Positions 34,099 to 43,614 are shown, counted from the stretch's first letter. The stretch is DNA of 56,801 bases from HGM04593 sp045631905 (GCA_045631905.1 JAZQVO010000004.1:1-56801); one strand, 5' to 3'. Notes: generated by a model not told the origin, from the sequence alone. Translations and numbers: made by a program.

Positions 34099-35898
34099 AT
34101 GGAAAGAATAATGAATATATATAAAAAACTCGTTATTGCGATTGTTTTTATAAGCGGAATGTTCATGACCTCGTGTACCGATTTCTTGACAATCATACCT
34201 CCCAGTAAGGTTGTTCATGAGGATTTCTGGCACACAGAGGCCGAGGTGAACGGTATGATGGCTACTGCGTATCTTACTCTTTGTAACAGCTCTTGTATCA
34301 GTAATGCCATTATGTGGGGTGAAACTCGTGCCGAAACAGTTGATTACCCTCTTGGCGCAAACAACAACAGTATAATCCACCTTACCGAGGGTTTGCTGTA
34401 CGATGATAATGCCTACGCATCGTGGGCCGAGTATTACAAGGCTATAAACTATTGCAACCTTGTAATGGAGTATGGTCCCACTGTCATGGACCACGACCCC
34501 AGCTTCACAGAGGGTGAGATGCAGGTTATAAAAGGGCAGATGTTGGCTTTGAGAGCATATGCACATTTTGTTCTCTTGCGTGCATTCTGTAATATTCCTA
34601 TGGCTACTCAGGTAGTAATTAATGATGCCGAGATGCCCGATTATCCCCAAGTGCACCCGATGAAAGCCCTCCAAATGATGTATGACGATTTGGAGCAGGC
34701 CAGCACTATGGTTCTTCTTTCGGGTGTGAAATCGGCAGAGAATCTTGGTTATATAACAACAAATGCCGTGCATGCTTTGATGGCCGACATCAACATGTGG
34801 CAGGCTGCATTTGCAAAATATTACCTTTCTGAAAATAACTTAGGTGTTGAAGAGGCAAAAGAGGCAAAAGAGTATATCATAGCCGGTGCTCCCGATATTT
34901 ACTATGATATGGCAATAGAACATTGCCAATACATTCTCGACGCGATGGACAAAATTCACGAAGAGAATTATGTTTCAAAACTCGAGAAACCCACAGAGTT
35001 CAACTTGCTTGCCAACAGAGGTTCATATGAACAACAGCAGTGGGGCTACTCAACTGTTTACGAGGACATCTTCGGTACTGGACAAAATTCAAGTGAGTCG
35101 ATTTTTGAGTTCCAGATAGACGATAAGAACTATGCCGAAGGTAATAACGGTATATCAGCTGTGTTTGGAGCCGGTGGTAATAATGGTGGTCGCTTCGTTG
35201 TTCAGAAGAACTTCCTTGAAACCAAGTTTGAAAATGACGATTTACGTAAGTATGCCTTTACTACTTTGGCCGCTCCCGGTGATGGAACCGTTGCTCCCGA
35301 AGAGGACGACGAAGGTTTGAAAGAGACTTTTGTTGCGAAGTATACTGCAAAGAATACAGTAAACACAAAAGGTGCCGAAAGAACCTACCGTTCTTCTGAC
35401 GATTATAATGCTCATTGGATTATGTATCGCAAGACAGAGATTATGCTTACATTGGCCGAGGCTTTGCTATCTCGCTCTGCCGCTAAATCTAACCCTGACG
35501 ATGTTGAAAAAGCATTCAAGTTGGCAGCTGCAATCAATACTCGTTGGAAGATGATTATTAACGAGAATGGTGATAGACAAAATGTGAAACAGCTTTCCGA
35601 TTATACCGAGGTAAAGAAATGTTTGGAATTTGTACGTGACGAGCGTGCTCGTGAGCTTTGCTTTGAGGGACGTCGTTGGTACGACATTGTGCGCATGGCG
35701 TTGCAAGGCGAAGATGTTGCTTTCTCATATGAGAAGAAACGTCACGGCGTTGATAATGATGAGATGAAACGTCGTTATGTTCACATCAGTGCATACTTTA
35801 TGCCGATTGCAAAAGACGAAATTCGCTTCAATCACTTGTTGAAGCAGAACAAGTCTTGTAAATCGACCGATGATGATAGTTCAATAACACAAAAATAA
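34099..35898 (+). CDS. SusD/RagB-type surface lipoprotein (module 1)
   Basis: A 599-residue substrate-binding lid of the SusCD complex. Lipobox MFMTSC (Cys26 from this start) is followed by TDFLTIIPPSKV, the classic SusD opening. The helical TPR-like core includes AYASWAEYYKAINYCNLVME and KGQMLALRAYAHFVLLRAFC; the C-terminal part holds RDERARELCFEGRRWYDIVR, a strong SusD hallmark. The frame is open from a TTG at 34087; ATG at 34099 or 34111 are the plausible starts. It follows SusC by about 23 bp. No glycoside hydrolase or protease gene adjoins, so the ligand cannot be deduced. Confidence 0.93.
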   Translation: MERIMNIYKKLVIAIVFISGMFMTSCTDFLTIIPPSKVVHEDFWHTEAEVNGMMATAYLTLCNSSCISNAIMWGETRAETVDYPLGANNNSIIHLTEGLLYDDNAYASWAEYYKAINYCNLVMEYGPTVMDHDPSFTEGEMQVIKGQMLALRAYAHFVLLRAFCNIPMATQVVINDAEMPDYPQVHPMKALQMMYDDLEQASTMVLLSGVKSAENLGYITTNAVHALMADINMWQAAFAKYYLSENNLGVEEAKEAKEYIIAGAPDIYYDMAIEHCQYILDAMDKIHEENYVSKLEKPTEFNLLANRGSYEQQQWGYSTVYEDIFGTGQNSSESIFEFQIDDKNYAEGNNGISAVFGAGGNNGGRFVVQKNFLETKFENDDLRKYAFTTLAAPGDGTVAPEEDDEGLKETFVAKYTAKNTVNTKGAERTYRSSDDYNAHWIMYRKTEIMLTLAEALLSRSAAKSNPDDVEKAFKLAAAINTRWKMIINENGDRQNVKQLSDYTEVKKCLEFVRDERARELCFEGRRWYDIVRMALQGEDVAFSYEKKRHGVDNDEMKRRYVHISAYFMPIAKDEIRFNHLLKQNKSCKSTDDDSSITQK

Positions 35899-35920
35899 GG
35901 TATAACGTAAACTATTATAT

Positions 35921-35952
35921 TAAGGGGCGTGAGCCCATGGCAAGCCCCCTTA
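35921..35952 (+). terminator. Hairpin between module 1 and module 2
   Basis: TAAGGGGC (35921-35928) pairs with GCCCCCTTA (35944-35952, one C bulged), with a smaller GCC/GGC stem inside, followed by an AT-rich run. It stands 22 bp after SusD and 25 bp before the second FAS1 gene and may act as a partial terminator or RNA-stability element. Confidence 0.55.
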
Positions 35953-35976
35953 TTAAATAATTAAATATACACCAAG

Positions 35977-37788
35977 ATGAAAAAAATGTTCAAACATAAA
36001 TTATTAGCTGTATCGGCTTTGGCAGTCGCCCTGTTTACTGGCTATTCATGCCAAGATGACGACAATTATCCCATGCCGGCCAATGCAGGTTTCACCTCTT
36101 TGGAGGTTATGAAGAACGACCAAGATTTTGCAAACTTCCTCACCGTGGTGGATAAATGCGGAGAGGGTTGTCTCGACTCGCTCTTCAACCAATCGCGAGT
36201 ATATACAATATGGGCTCCCGTTATCGACGATGAGAAGAAGGAGTCGCTTATTGCGAGCATCGAAGAGGGTAATCGCGAGGACGTCTTCCAGCAGTTTGTA
36301 AAGTTCCACATTGCAAACTATCTGCACCCCGCCAACGGTGAGTTGGAAGCCACCAACAAACTCCTCATGATGAATAACAAGTATGCCGTGTTCACTGGAA
36401 ACACTACCGATGGATACACATTTGGTGATTGCAATTTGATAGAGCCGAATATACGTACAAAGAACGGTATTATTCACAAAATTGCCGCTCCTGTAAAGTA
36501 CAGCCCCTCTATCTGGGAGTCGTTGAGAAGCATTGCCTCTGTTAAGTCGTTCTGGGATTTCTGCGAGTCTTTCACAGTAAAAGAGATTGACCGCATTAAC
36601 AGTATCCCCGGTCCCATCGTGAACCAGCAACAGACATATCTCGACACTGTATATAACGAAAAAAACGAGATAACTAACGGAAACAACCTTGGTCCTATCG
36701 ACAACGAGGACTCTCTCTTCATTACATTTGTTCCCACCTCGGAAGCTTGGAACAGAGTGTATAACGAGGCTCCTAACTTCTTCCGTTACGATACAGAAAA
36801 CTTTACCGATGAGCAGAAGATTGAGGCCGATTCTTTGTCACTTGTTCGCGGTGCCAAGGAGTATTTGCGTTACCTCACATATAGCATCACCGACCAAAAG
36901 GTAGAAGAGGGCAAAGCAAGTTTGGACAACCTGCCCGACTCACTTATTGCTTATCATCGTGAGACCCCCCGCAAAAAGTTCCCTATGACTCTTTTTGCCA
37001 ACCCTGTTGAAACTATCAACATGTCAAACGGTCAGTTGAGAGTTTTGGACTATATGCCTTTCTCTCCCTGCGATTTGTGGTTCGACACAATTTTCGTTCA
37101 GGCCGATAACTTTGGTCTTGTAAGAGTAGACGAGAACGAAATTACACAGCAGAGAGGTCTTTTCGAGACCATTTTTGTCGATGAAAAGAAACGTAACCCT
37201 GCTTACGACGACGACTTGGCATACGACGCCTATTTGCAGGCCCGTCCCGACGGTTCAACAATGCCTTGGCGTACATACTTCTTTAAGAATGTATTGTCGG
37301 CAAAATACAAAGTAGCTTTTGTGACTGTGCCCGAGGATTTCATGACAATACCCAAGGAGGACGAAGAGAACACAAAGCCTGTTAAGGTTAATGCATCTTC
37401 TTTGCGCGTGTCGGTGAATTATCGTGGCGAGCAGTTGTATGCAAACCCCGCAACACCTGTTAAGGTAAGCGGTCAGGACGCTTATTACAACACAATACGT
37501 CCCAGTATAGCCAAGGTTGATACAATATTCTTGACTAATGTCGATACCGGTGAGCCCTTTGTGTTCGACCTCGGTTATTGCGAGGATTATAGCGGAATAA
37601 GCACAAGAGAGTTTAAGGATAAGGATTATACATTTGAGGTTAAGATTGAAACAGCAAAACCTGCTACTCGCAAAATCCAGGCTGGTCGTCCTGTAATATC
37701 AATTGACAACGCCTACGCTCAGAGCTTCCAGATTGACCAAATAATGCTTATCCCTGTGGTTGAAGATGAAACAATCGATGAGGAATAA
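35977..37788 (+). CDS. FAS1-domain surface lipoprotein (module 2)
   Basis: A 603-residue lipoprotein with lipobox TGYSC (Cys25) followed at once by QDDDN, an acidic export-type signal. A FAS1-like unit spans about 40-175 (SRVYTIWAPVIDDEKKESL, VKFHIANYLHP, GIIHKIAAPVKYSPSIWES), and a second one about 180-380 (LFITFVPTSEAWNRVYNEAP, QLRVLDYMPFSPCDLW). The C-terminal half (400-603) is beta-rich and not recognised. Shorter than the first FAS1 protein of the locus and not a close copy. It lies 18 bp before a SusC gene, the same arrangement as in module 1, which supports a functional link to the transporter. Confidence 0.78.
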   Translation: MKKMFKHKLLAVSALAVALFTGYSCQDDDNYPMPANAGFTSLEVMKNDQDFANFLTVVDKCGEGCLDSLFNQSRVYTIWAPVIDDEKKESLIASIEEGNREDVFQQFVKFHIANYLHPANGELEATNKLLMMNNKYAVFTGNTTDGYTFGDCNLIEPNIRTKNGIIHKIAAPVKYSPSIWESLRSIASVKSFWDFCESFTVKEIDRINSIPGPIVNQQQTYLDTVYNEKNEITNGNNLGPIDNEDSLFITFVPTSEAWNRVYNEAPNFFRYDTENFTDEQKIEADSLSLVRGAKEYLRYLTYSITDQKVEEGKASLDNLPDSLIAYHRETPRKKFPMTLFANPVETINMSNGQLRVLDYMPFSPCDLWFDTIFVQADNFGLVRVDENEITQQRGLFETIFVDEKKRNPAYDDDLAYDAYLQARPDGSTMPWRTYFFKNVLSAKYKVAFVTVPEDFMTIPKEDEENTKPVKVNASSLRVSVNYRGEQLYANPATPVKVSGQDAYYNTIRPSIAKVDTIFLTNVDTGEPFVFDLGYCEDYSGISTREFKDKDYTFEVKIETAKPATRKIQAGRPVISIDNAYAQSFQIDQIMLIPVVEDETIDEE

Positions 37789-37806
37789 AGTCAATAGTCT
37801 TTTACG

Positions 37807-40800
37807 ATGAAAAAAAGAAATATAACTATGTATATGCGACAATTCATGCAATTATCGGTGGCATTAATGGTGTTAGTGCCGTCGGCTCTAAACGCAACTG
37901 TATCAAATACAGAGGCATTTGAGGTGAGCGATTCTGTAAAAGTCGAGTCAAAGGCTGTTGATGTTCCTGCGACACGAGTAATTACAGGTACCGTATACGA
38001 TGCCGTATCGAACGCCCCCATGGCCGGTGTTCGCGTTAAAGCAACAGGTCATAGTAAGATTACTACCATGACAAACTCAGAGGGACAGTACAAACTTGAG
38101 ATTCCCTCGTATGTAACCTTGTTGAGCTTCTCAACACCCGAGTATCTTTTGGTTCAGCGTCCCGTATATAACGACGATGTTATAAACGTGCGTCTTTACC
38201 TCGATGAGTTCTCAAGCAATTATGTAGAAGATGTAAAAGCATTGGAGCATAATGGCTTTACAAACGAGGTAAATCCCGATTTGACCATTGATGGAGCCAT
38301 ACAAAAGAATCTTGGTGCCGATGTTCGTTCTATAACACGTTCAGGTTCTTTGGCCGTAGGTAACGCAATGTTCATTCGCGGTATCAACTCAATTAATCTG
38401 CGTACACAACCTCTTATCGTTGTAGACGGTATTATTTGGGATACTCAGGAGGACCTTACAACCTTGCACGTAGGTATCTTCAACAATGTGCTTTCGGCAA
38501 TTGATGTTGAGGATATCAGAGAGGTTAAGGTTTTGAAGAATGGTACAGCCATCTATGGTGCACGTGCTGCAAATGGTGTAATTATTATCAACACAAAACG
38601 TGGTGAGAGTATGGCTACACGTATTTCGGCCAACATCTATGGCGGTGTAACCATGGCGCCTAAAACTATGGACGTGTTTGGTGCCGAGGACTACCGTCTT
38701 TATGCCAACGACCTTACAGGTACAATTAAGAACATACCCGCTAACATGAATTTCGACTTCTTGCGTAGCGACAAAAAGTATGTTTTGTACAACAAATTCC
38801 ACAATAATACCGACTGGGAAGATGAGGTATATTCAGAGGCTCTCTCGCAGAACTATAAGTTGAATGTAGAGGGTGGTGATGATATTGCCATGTACAACTT
38901 CTCGTTCGGTTATACATCGGCCGACAGCCCTATTGAAGGTAACAACTTGGAGCGTATGAACGTGCGTTTGAACTCAGACATCTCATTGACCGAGAATTTT
39001 AACACACGTGTGGATATTTCATACTCTCGCGTTGCTCGTGAGTTGCTCGACGATGGTTTGCGTGCCGATAACACTTCGTTCCCCGTAACATCAATCGGTC
39101 TTTTGGCAAAGGTAAAATCTCCTTTCCTCAGCCCCTATCGTTTCTCCGATTTGGGCGAGATAAGTTCTAACCTCGATGGTTCCGACTCTTTTGCTTATAA
39201 TGTAGTATCGGCATCGGGTGTTGCACACCCCAATAACTCGCTCTACAACCCCCTCGTTATTATTAACAAAGGTGCAGGTGCTTACAAGAACGAGATGGAG
39301 TATACCAACATGGGTATAACAGTTGCCCCCGAACTTAGATTGGGTAAGTTCCTCCTCACAGAGACATTTAACTATGCTTTGCACCGTTTGAACGAGGTAT
39401 ACTTCTTGCCTTATGCAAACTCTACCGGTGCGGCTGGTCGTGACTTCTATTCCGATGAAATAGGTGATAAAATAAGCAACTATGCTGCATCACTGTTTGC
39501 GCGTGAGGCTGTTATTACAAGCGACACACGTCTCGCTTGGGACAAGCGTTTCGGTGCTCACGAGGTTAATGCCTTTGGTGGTTTCCGTTACACAAACTTT
39601 GACATGGATTCAAACTCTATCGGTGGTGCGAACACCGGTAACGATAACAGCTATGTTGTAAATGCCAACCTTACAGGTCTTTCTACAGCCGGTGAGGATA
39701 ACTCTTGGACAAACCTTTCATGGTATGCTTCGGCCGACTATTCTTACAAGACAAAATATTTCTTGCAGGCCACAGCATCGTTTGAGACATCTTCTCGTTT
39801 CGGTAAGAATGCTGACGGTGCTTTGAAGCTTGGCGGTGTATCTTGGGGATTCTATCCTTCGGTACATGGTGCATGGCTCATCTCTTCGGAAGATTGGTTC
39901 AAGTGCAACTTCATAAATTCGCTTAAATTGCGTGCCGGTATCGACGTGGTTGGTAACGATGCTATCGACTTCTACGCATCTCGCAGCTACTTGCAGGCAA
40001 TCAAGTTCTATGGTAAAACAATGGGCTTGCAGTTGGGTAACGTAGAGAACGACGGTGTTAAATGGGAGACTACAACTCGCTTCAATGTAGGTGCCGACTT
40101 TATGTTGTTTGACAACCGTTTGGCATTGAGCCTCGACGCATACAAAGCAACAACAAGCGACCTCTTGGTTCAGAAGAATTATGCTTTCGTTACCGGTATG
40201 AAGAAATATTGGGCTAACGGTGGCGAGTTGGAGAACGTAGGTTTTGAGGCTTCTGTTAGCGGAAAGGTTGTTAATACAAAGAACTTCCAGGTTGAGCTTG
40301 GTGCATCGGTAGGTCACTACAAGAACGAGGTAACTGCTCTCGACGAGTCGCTCGATCCCATAGCTGTATACGGTGGTGAGGTTAAGACAATGGTTGGCCA
40401 GCCCGTGTCGGTGTTCTGGGGCTACAAGACCGACGGTGTTATCGCATCGTCAGCCGAGGCCGAGGCACTTGGTCTTTACAGACAGGAGGGTGCTAAATCA
40501 ATCCCCTTCAAAGCCGGTGACATGAAGTTCGTAGATGTTAATCCCGGCGACAAGCCCGGTCTCATTGACGAGAACGACAAGACTATAATTGGTGATCCCA
40601 ACCCCGATTTCTATGGAAACATATATGCCAACATGAAATATAAGAATTGGAGATTGAATGTTGTTTGCAACTACTCGGTAGGTAACGATGTATACAACCA
40701 CTATCGTCAGGTGTTGGAGAGTGGTTCAAACTTCTACAACCAGTCTACCACATTGGCTAACCGTTGGGTATATGACGACCAAATCACCGATATACCTGCA

Positions 40801-41091
40801 ATCAGCTTTGGTGACCCCATGGGTAACAGTCGTTTCTCTGATCGTTGGATTGAGGACGGTTCTTACTTGAAGATTAAGTCGATTAAACTCTCTTATGATT
40901 TCCCCATCTCGAATGCATATTTGCAGGGTATAACCGTTTGGGGTGCTGCTGAGAATATTTACACATTTACAAAGTACGATGGAAACGACCCCGAGACTTC
41001 GGTTAATAACAGCATATTCTACCAAGGTGTAGATGCCGGTATGTTGCCTTTGAGCCGTAGCTTCCATTTGGGTGTAAAGATTAATCTCTAA
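37807..41091 (+). CDS. SusC/RagA-type TonB-dependent outer membrane transporter (module 2)
   Basis: A 1094-residue transporter. After a signal peptide (about 1-30, MQLSVALMVLVPSALNAT) and a short linker comes a regulatory-like beta domain (about 56-135, ITGTVYDAVSNAPMAGVRV). The plug domain (about 160-265) has MFIRGINSINLRTQPLIVVD and EVKVLKNGTAIYGARAANG, and the barrel ends SFHLGVKINL. The usual DEVVV TonB box is not evident between the first two domains (the region reads YLDEFSSNYVEDVKAL), so coupling to TonB may use a divergent box. It is clearly different from the SusC of module 1 and is the second gene of module 2. The following intergenic hairpin separates it from its SusD. Confidence 0.93.
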   Translation: MKKRNITMYMRQFMQLSVALMVLVPSALNATVSNTEAFEVSDSVKVESKAVDVPATRVITGTVYDAVSNAPMAGVRVKATGHSKITTMTNSEGQYKLEIPSYVTLLSFSTPEYLLVQRPVYNDDVINVRLYLDEFSSNYVEDVKALEHNGFTNEVNPDLTIDGAIQKNLGADVRSITRSGSLAVGNAMFIRGINSINLRTQPLIVVDGIIWDTQEDLTTLHVGIFNNVLSAIDVEDIREVKVLKNGTAIYGARAANGVIIINTKRGESMATRISANIYGGVTMAPKTMDVFGAEDYRLYANDLTGTIKNIPANMNFDFLRSDKKYVLYNKFHNNTDWEDEVYSEALSQNYKLNVEGGDDIAMYNFSFGYTSADSPIEGNNLERMNVRLNSDISLTENFNTRVDISYSRVARELLDDGLRADNTSFPVTSIGLLAKVKSPFLSPYRFSDLGEISSNLDGSDSFAYNVVSASGVAHPNNSLYNPLVIINKGAGAYKNEMEYTNMGITVAPELRLGKFLLTETFNYALHRLNEVYFLPYANSTGAAGRDFYSDEIGDKISNYAASLFAREAVITSDTRLAWDKRFGAHEVNAFGGFRYTNFDMDSNSIGGANTGNDNSYVVNANLTGLSTAGEDNSWTNLSWYASADYSYKTKYFLQATASFETSSRFGKNADGALKLGGVSWGFYPSVHGAWLISSEDWFKCNFINSLKLRAGIDVVGNDAIDFYASRSYLQAIKFYGKTMGLQLGNVENDGVKWETTTRFNVGADFMLFDNRLALSLDAYKATTSDLLVQKNYAFVTGMKKYWANGGELENVGFEASVSGKVVNTKNFQVELGASVGHYKNEVTALDESLDPIAVYGGEVKTMVGQPVSVFWGYKTDGVIASSAEAEALGLYRQEGAKSIPFKAGDMKFVDVNPGDKPGLIDENDKTIIGDPNPDFYGNIYANMKYKNWRLNVVCNYSVGNDVYNHYRQVLESGSNFYNQSTTLANRWVYDDQITDIPAISFGDPMGNSRFSDRWIEDGSYLKIKSIKLSYDFPISNAYLQGITVWGAAENIYTFTKYDGNDPETSVNNSIFYQGVDAGMLPLSRSFHLGVKINL

Positions 41092-41101
41092 TGAATACAA
41101 A

Positions 41102-41138
41102 TCGTATTGTTACATGTCTTTGGCATGTAACAATACGA
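41102..41138 (+). terminator. Strong hairpin between SusC and SusD of module 2
   Basis: A perfect 15-bp stem (TCGTATTGTTACATG, 41102-41116, with 41124-41138) and a seven-base loop lie 10 bp after the SusC stop, followed by GAGAAAAAAC rather than a T-tract. The shape suits an mRNA-processing or 3'-end-protecting element more than a full terminator. Confidence 0.6.
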
Positions 41139-41157
41139 GAAAAAACATAATACAACA

Positions 41158-43548
41158 ATGAAAAAGAATTTTATTTATTCGGTTATATTCTTTCTTTGCG
41201 GAGGGTTTCTTTTAACCTCATGCGAGGATATGCTCAATATCGAGTCGAACCGCGTTGAGTATGAATTTGACGATTGGACTTTCAACGACTCTGTATACTC
41301 TGTGTTGGGTATCTTGGAGTCTGTTCAGAGAGTCGGTGACAAGAATCTTCTTTTAGGTGAGTTGCGTGGAGATTTGCTTTCTACAAATGACAACACCCTG
41401 AACGATGAATATGAAATAAGTAATTTTGACTTCAATCTTTCGAACAAGTATCTCGATGCCAAAGATTACTATGCGATAATCAACAACTGTAACGTCTTCC
41501 TCGCACGTGTAGATACCACTTTGACATATGACAACCAGCGTCTTATGTTGCGTGAATATGTTGCAGTGAAGAGTGTTCGTGCATGGACCTATCTCCAGCT
41601 CTTGAAGAACTATGCTTATGTACCCTTCTTCACTGAGCCCGTGCTCACTCACTCAAAAGCCGAAGAGGTGATGGCTAAGGCTCCTGCCGACCACTACACT
41701 GTGGTTAGCAAATTGATTGAGGATATCGAGCCCTATCAGAACCCCAATGCCTACAAGATGCCTTTGTGGGAGATTCCCAACTTTGTTCCTGCCGACATGA
41801 CTAATAGGTTATTTATGCCTATCCGCGTGTTGTTGGGCGACCTCTATTTGTGGAGAGCTTCTTTGAAGGCTGAGACTGCATCGTACCCCTTGGCCGCTCC
41901 TAACCCTGACAGCGATTATGCAAAGGCTGCCAAGTGTTACTACGATTATCTTGCAACAGACAATACAATAGCCGATAATAGCGATATTTCGTCTCATCTA
42001 AACGAGAAACCCGATGAGAAGAATACTACGCCTATTTGCGGTTTCAGAAATCGTTTTGTACAGAAGGACTTCTCGACCAACGGTAAGAAGATGGTTGCTG
42101 TAATACACTACGGTACAAATGAGAACGAGAGTGTTGTGTCTAACTTGGCATCGGTATTTGCTCCCAAGAACGAGATTGGTACCAACATGGTTGAGGCATC
42201 TCCCAGCATACAGGGTTTGAGCAACCGCCAGACATATATTTATCGCGAGGGGGTTACTGCAACAACATTCAAATATTATGTTGTAAACAGTGAAAAATAC
42301 CCCGGCGACCTTCGCTTGGCTTCTGTAACAGCTTCTCAGCGTGGTAACGACCTTAACAAAACACTCCATGGTAATGTGATAATTAAGCACAATATCGAAG
42401 AGGCTAACAAGGTTATTGCTAACATGGAGGACGGTAATATGTATTACCCAACAGTTGGTACAAACAATATTGCTCTCGACCGTCCCGAACTTGTATATCT
42501 CCGCTTTGCCGAGGCTCTCATGGGCTTGGAGCGCGAGGGTTACACCGGTGCAAAGGAGCTTGCTATGACAGTTCTCAAATCGGGTGCCAAAAAGAAATAC
42601 AGCCTCTACTGGAACCCCGATACAGTTATCGAGCCTCGTCTCACAGAAGCTGGTTCACTCATCTACGAGCCCCTTTTGGAGGTGAACGGTTCACAGGTTA
42701 AGAAGGTTGTTATCACCACCGACGAGGAGGGTAACGAGGTGAAAGAGGAGATACCTCAAACAGCTCCTGTCATGGACGTTGTGATAAAATCGGAATACGA
42801 GCCTTTGGTGTTCAACTTCTCTTTTGCATCGTTCGAAGGCAACAAGGGTATCCACTCTCGCGGTTCAGGTTTCACCGAGGCTAATGAGGATTATGCTCTT
42901 GTCGATTCATGTGTTGCCGAATATTACAACATTGAGGCTACCGATGGCGTTGAGAGAGTTTATACAGACTATGTCTTCAATGCCGATGGTGTTTCTTTGA
43001 GATTGCAACCTGTTTATGTTGATAATGAGTTGCAACTCGACGAGGAGGGTAATGCAAAATGGGAATATGCTATGACAGAGCCTGTAACTCTCCCCGTTTA
43101 CGACGTAGATCCCGAGTTGTACATCTATTACATGTACGACAAAATCATCGACGAGATGGCGTTGGAGGGTGCATGGGAAGGTAGTCGTTTCGGCGACCTT
43201 GCACGTATGGCAACAGCATTGGGTAATGTAGACTTCCTCGCTAAGCGTGTAGCGGCACGTAACGTAAGTACTGCCGACTGGCGCACAGCCGATATGGCAG
43301 AAGGTTGGGACGCTGTTCTGTATGCTAAGTTGCTCAACAAGAACAATTGGTACATGCCTCTCCCCGACAACTATATTATCCCCGCGATAGTACCTGTTAC
43401 ACCCGAGCCCGAAACCCCTGTTACTCCCCCCGCAGAGGAGCCCGAGGGTGACGAGCCTTCGGAGCCTGTAACACCTCCCACAGAGGAGCCCGAAGATACA
43501 CCCGTTGTTCCTTCGGAGCCCGAGGAGGGAGAAACTCCCGCAGAGTAA
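41158..43548 (+). CDS. SusD/RagB-type surface lipoprotein with acidic Pro-rich tail (module 2)
   Basis: A 796-residue SusD homologue, unusually large (most are 500-650). Lipobox LLTSC (Cys22) is followed by EDMLNIESNRVEYEFDD, acidic as in surface lipoproteins. The helical core includes LREYVAVKSVRAWTYLQLLK and LDRPELVYLRFAEALMGLER; the late motif GAWEGSRFGDLARMA matches the SusD C-terminal region. The last 45-50 residues are an imperfect repeat of Pro, Glu and Thr (PVTPPAEEPEGDEP, PVTPPTEEPEDTP) without hydrophobic residues, likely an extended, disordered tail. A 10-bp hairpin terminator closes the locus after it. Confidence 0.9.
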   Translation: MKKNFIYSVIFFLCGGFLLTSCEDMLNIESNRVEYEFDDWTFNDSVYSVLGILESVQRVGDKNLLLGELRGDLLSTNDNTLNDEYEISNFDFNLSNKYLDAKDYYAIINNCNVFLARVDTTLTYDNQRLMLREYVAVKSVRAWTYLQLLKNYAYVPFFTEPVLTHSKAEEVMAKAPADHYTVVSKLIEDIEPYQNPNAYKMPLWEIPNFVPADMTNRLFMPIRVLLGDLYLWRASLKAETASYPLAAPNPDSDYAKAAKCYYDYLATDNTIADNSDISSHLNEKPDEKNTTPICGFRNRFVQKDFSTNGKKMVAVIHYGTNENESVVSNLASVFAPKNEIGTNMVEASPSIQGLSNRQTYIYREGVTATTFKYYVVNSEKYPGDLRLASVTASQRGNDLNKTLHGNVIIKHNIEEANKVIANMEDGNMYYPTVGTNNIALDRPELVYLRFAEALMGLEREGYTGAKELAMTVLKSGAKKKYSLYWNPDTVIEPRLTEAGSLIYEPLLEVNGSQVKKVVITTDEEGNEVKEEIPQTAPVMDVVIKSEYEPLVFNFSFASFEGNKGIHSRGSGFTEANEDYALVDSCVAEYYNIEATDGVERVYTDYVFNADGVSLRLQPVYVDNELQLDEEGNAKWEYAMTEPVTLPVYDVDPELYIYYMYDKIIDEMALEGAWEGSRFGDLARMATALGNVDFLAKRVAARNVSTADWRTADMAEGWDAVLYAKLLNKNNWYMPLPDNYIIPAIVPVTPEPETPVTPPAEEPEGDEPSEPVTPPTEEPEDTPVVPSEPEEGETPAE

Positions 43549-43571
43549 TTGGTTTTTACTACAAATAGATG

Positions 43572-43600
43572 AGAGAGGGGCTTTTGCCCCTCTCTTTGTT
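43572..43600 (+). terminator. Terminator of the FAS1-SusCD locus
   Basis: AGAGAGGGGC (43572-43581) pairs with GCCCCTCTCT (43586-43595) over a TTTT loop, followed by TTGTT. It lies 23 bp after the stop of the second SusD gene. Confidence 0.85.
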
Positions 43601-43614
43601 AAAAAGATATTAAG

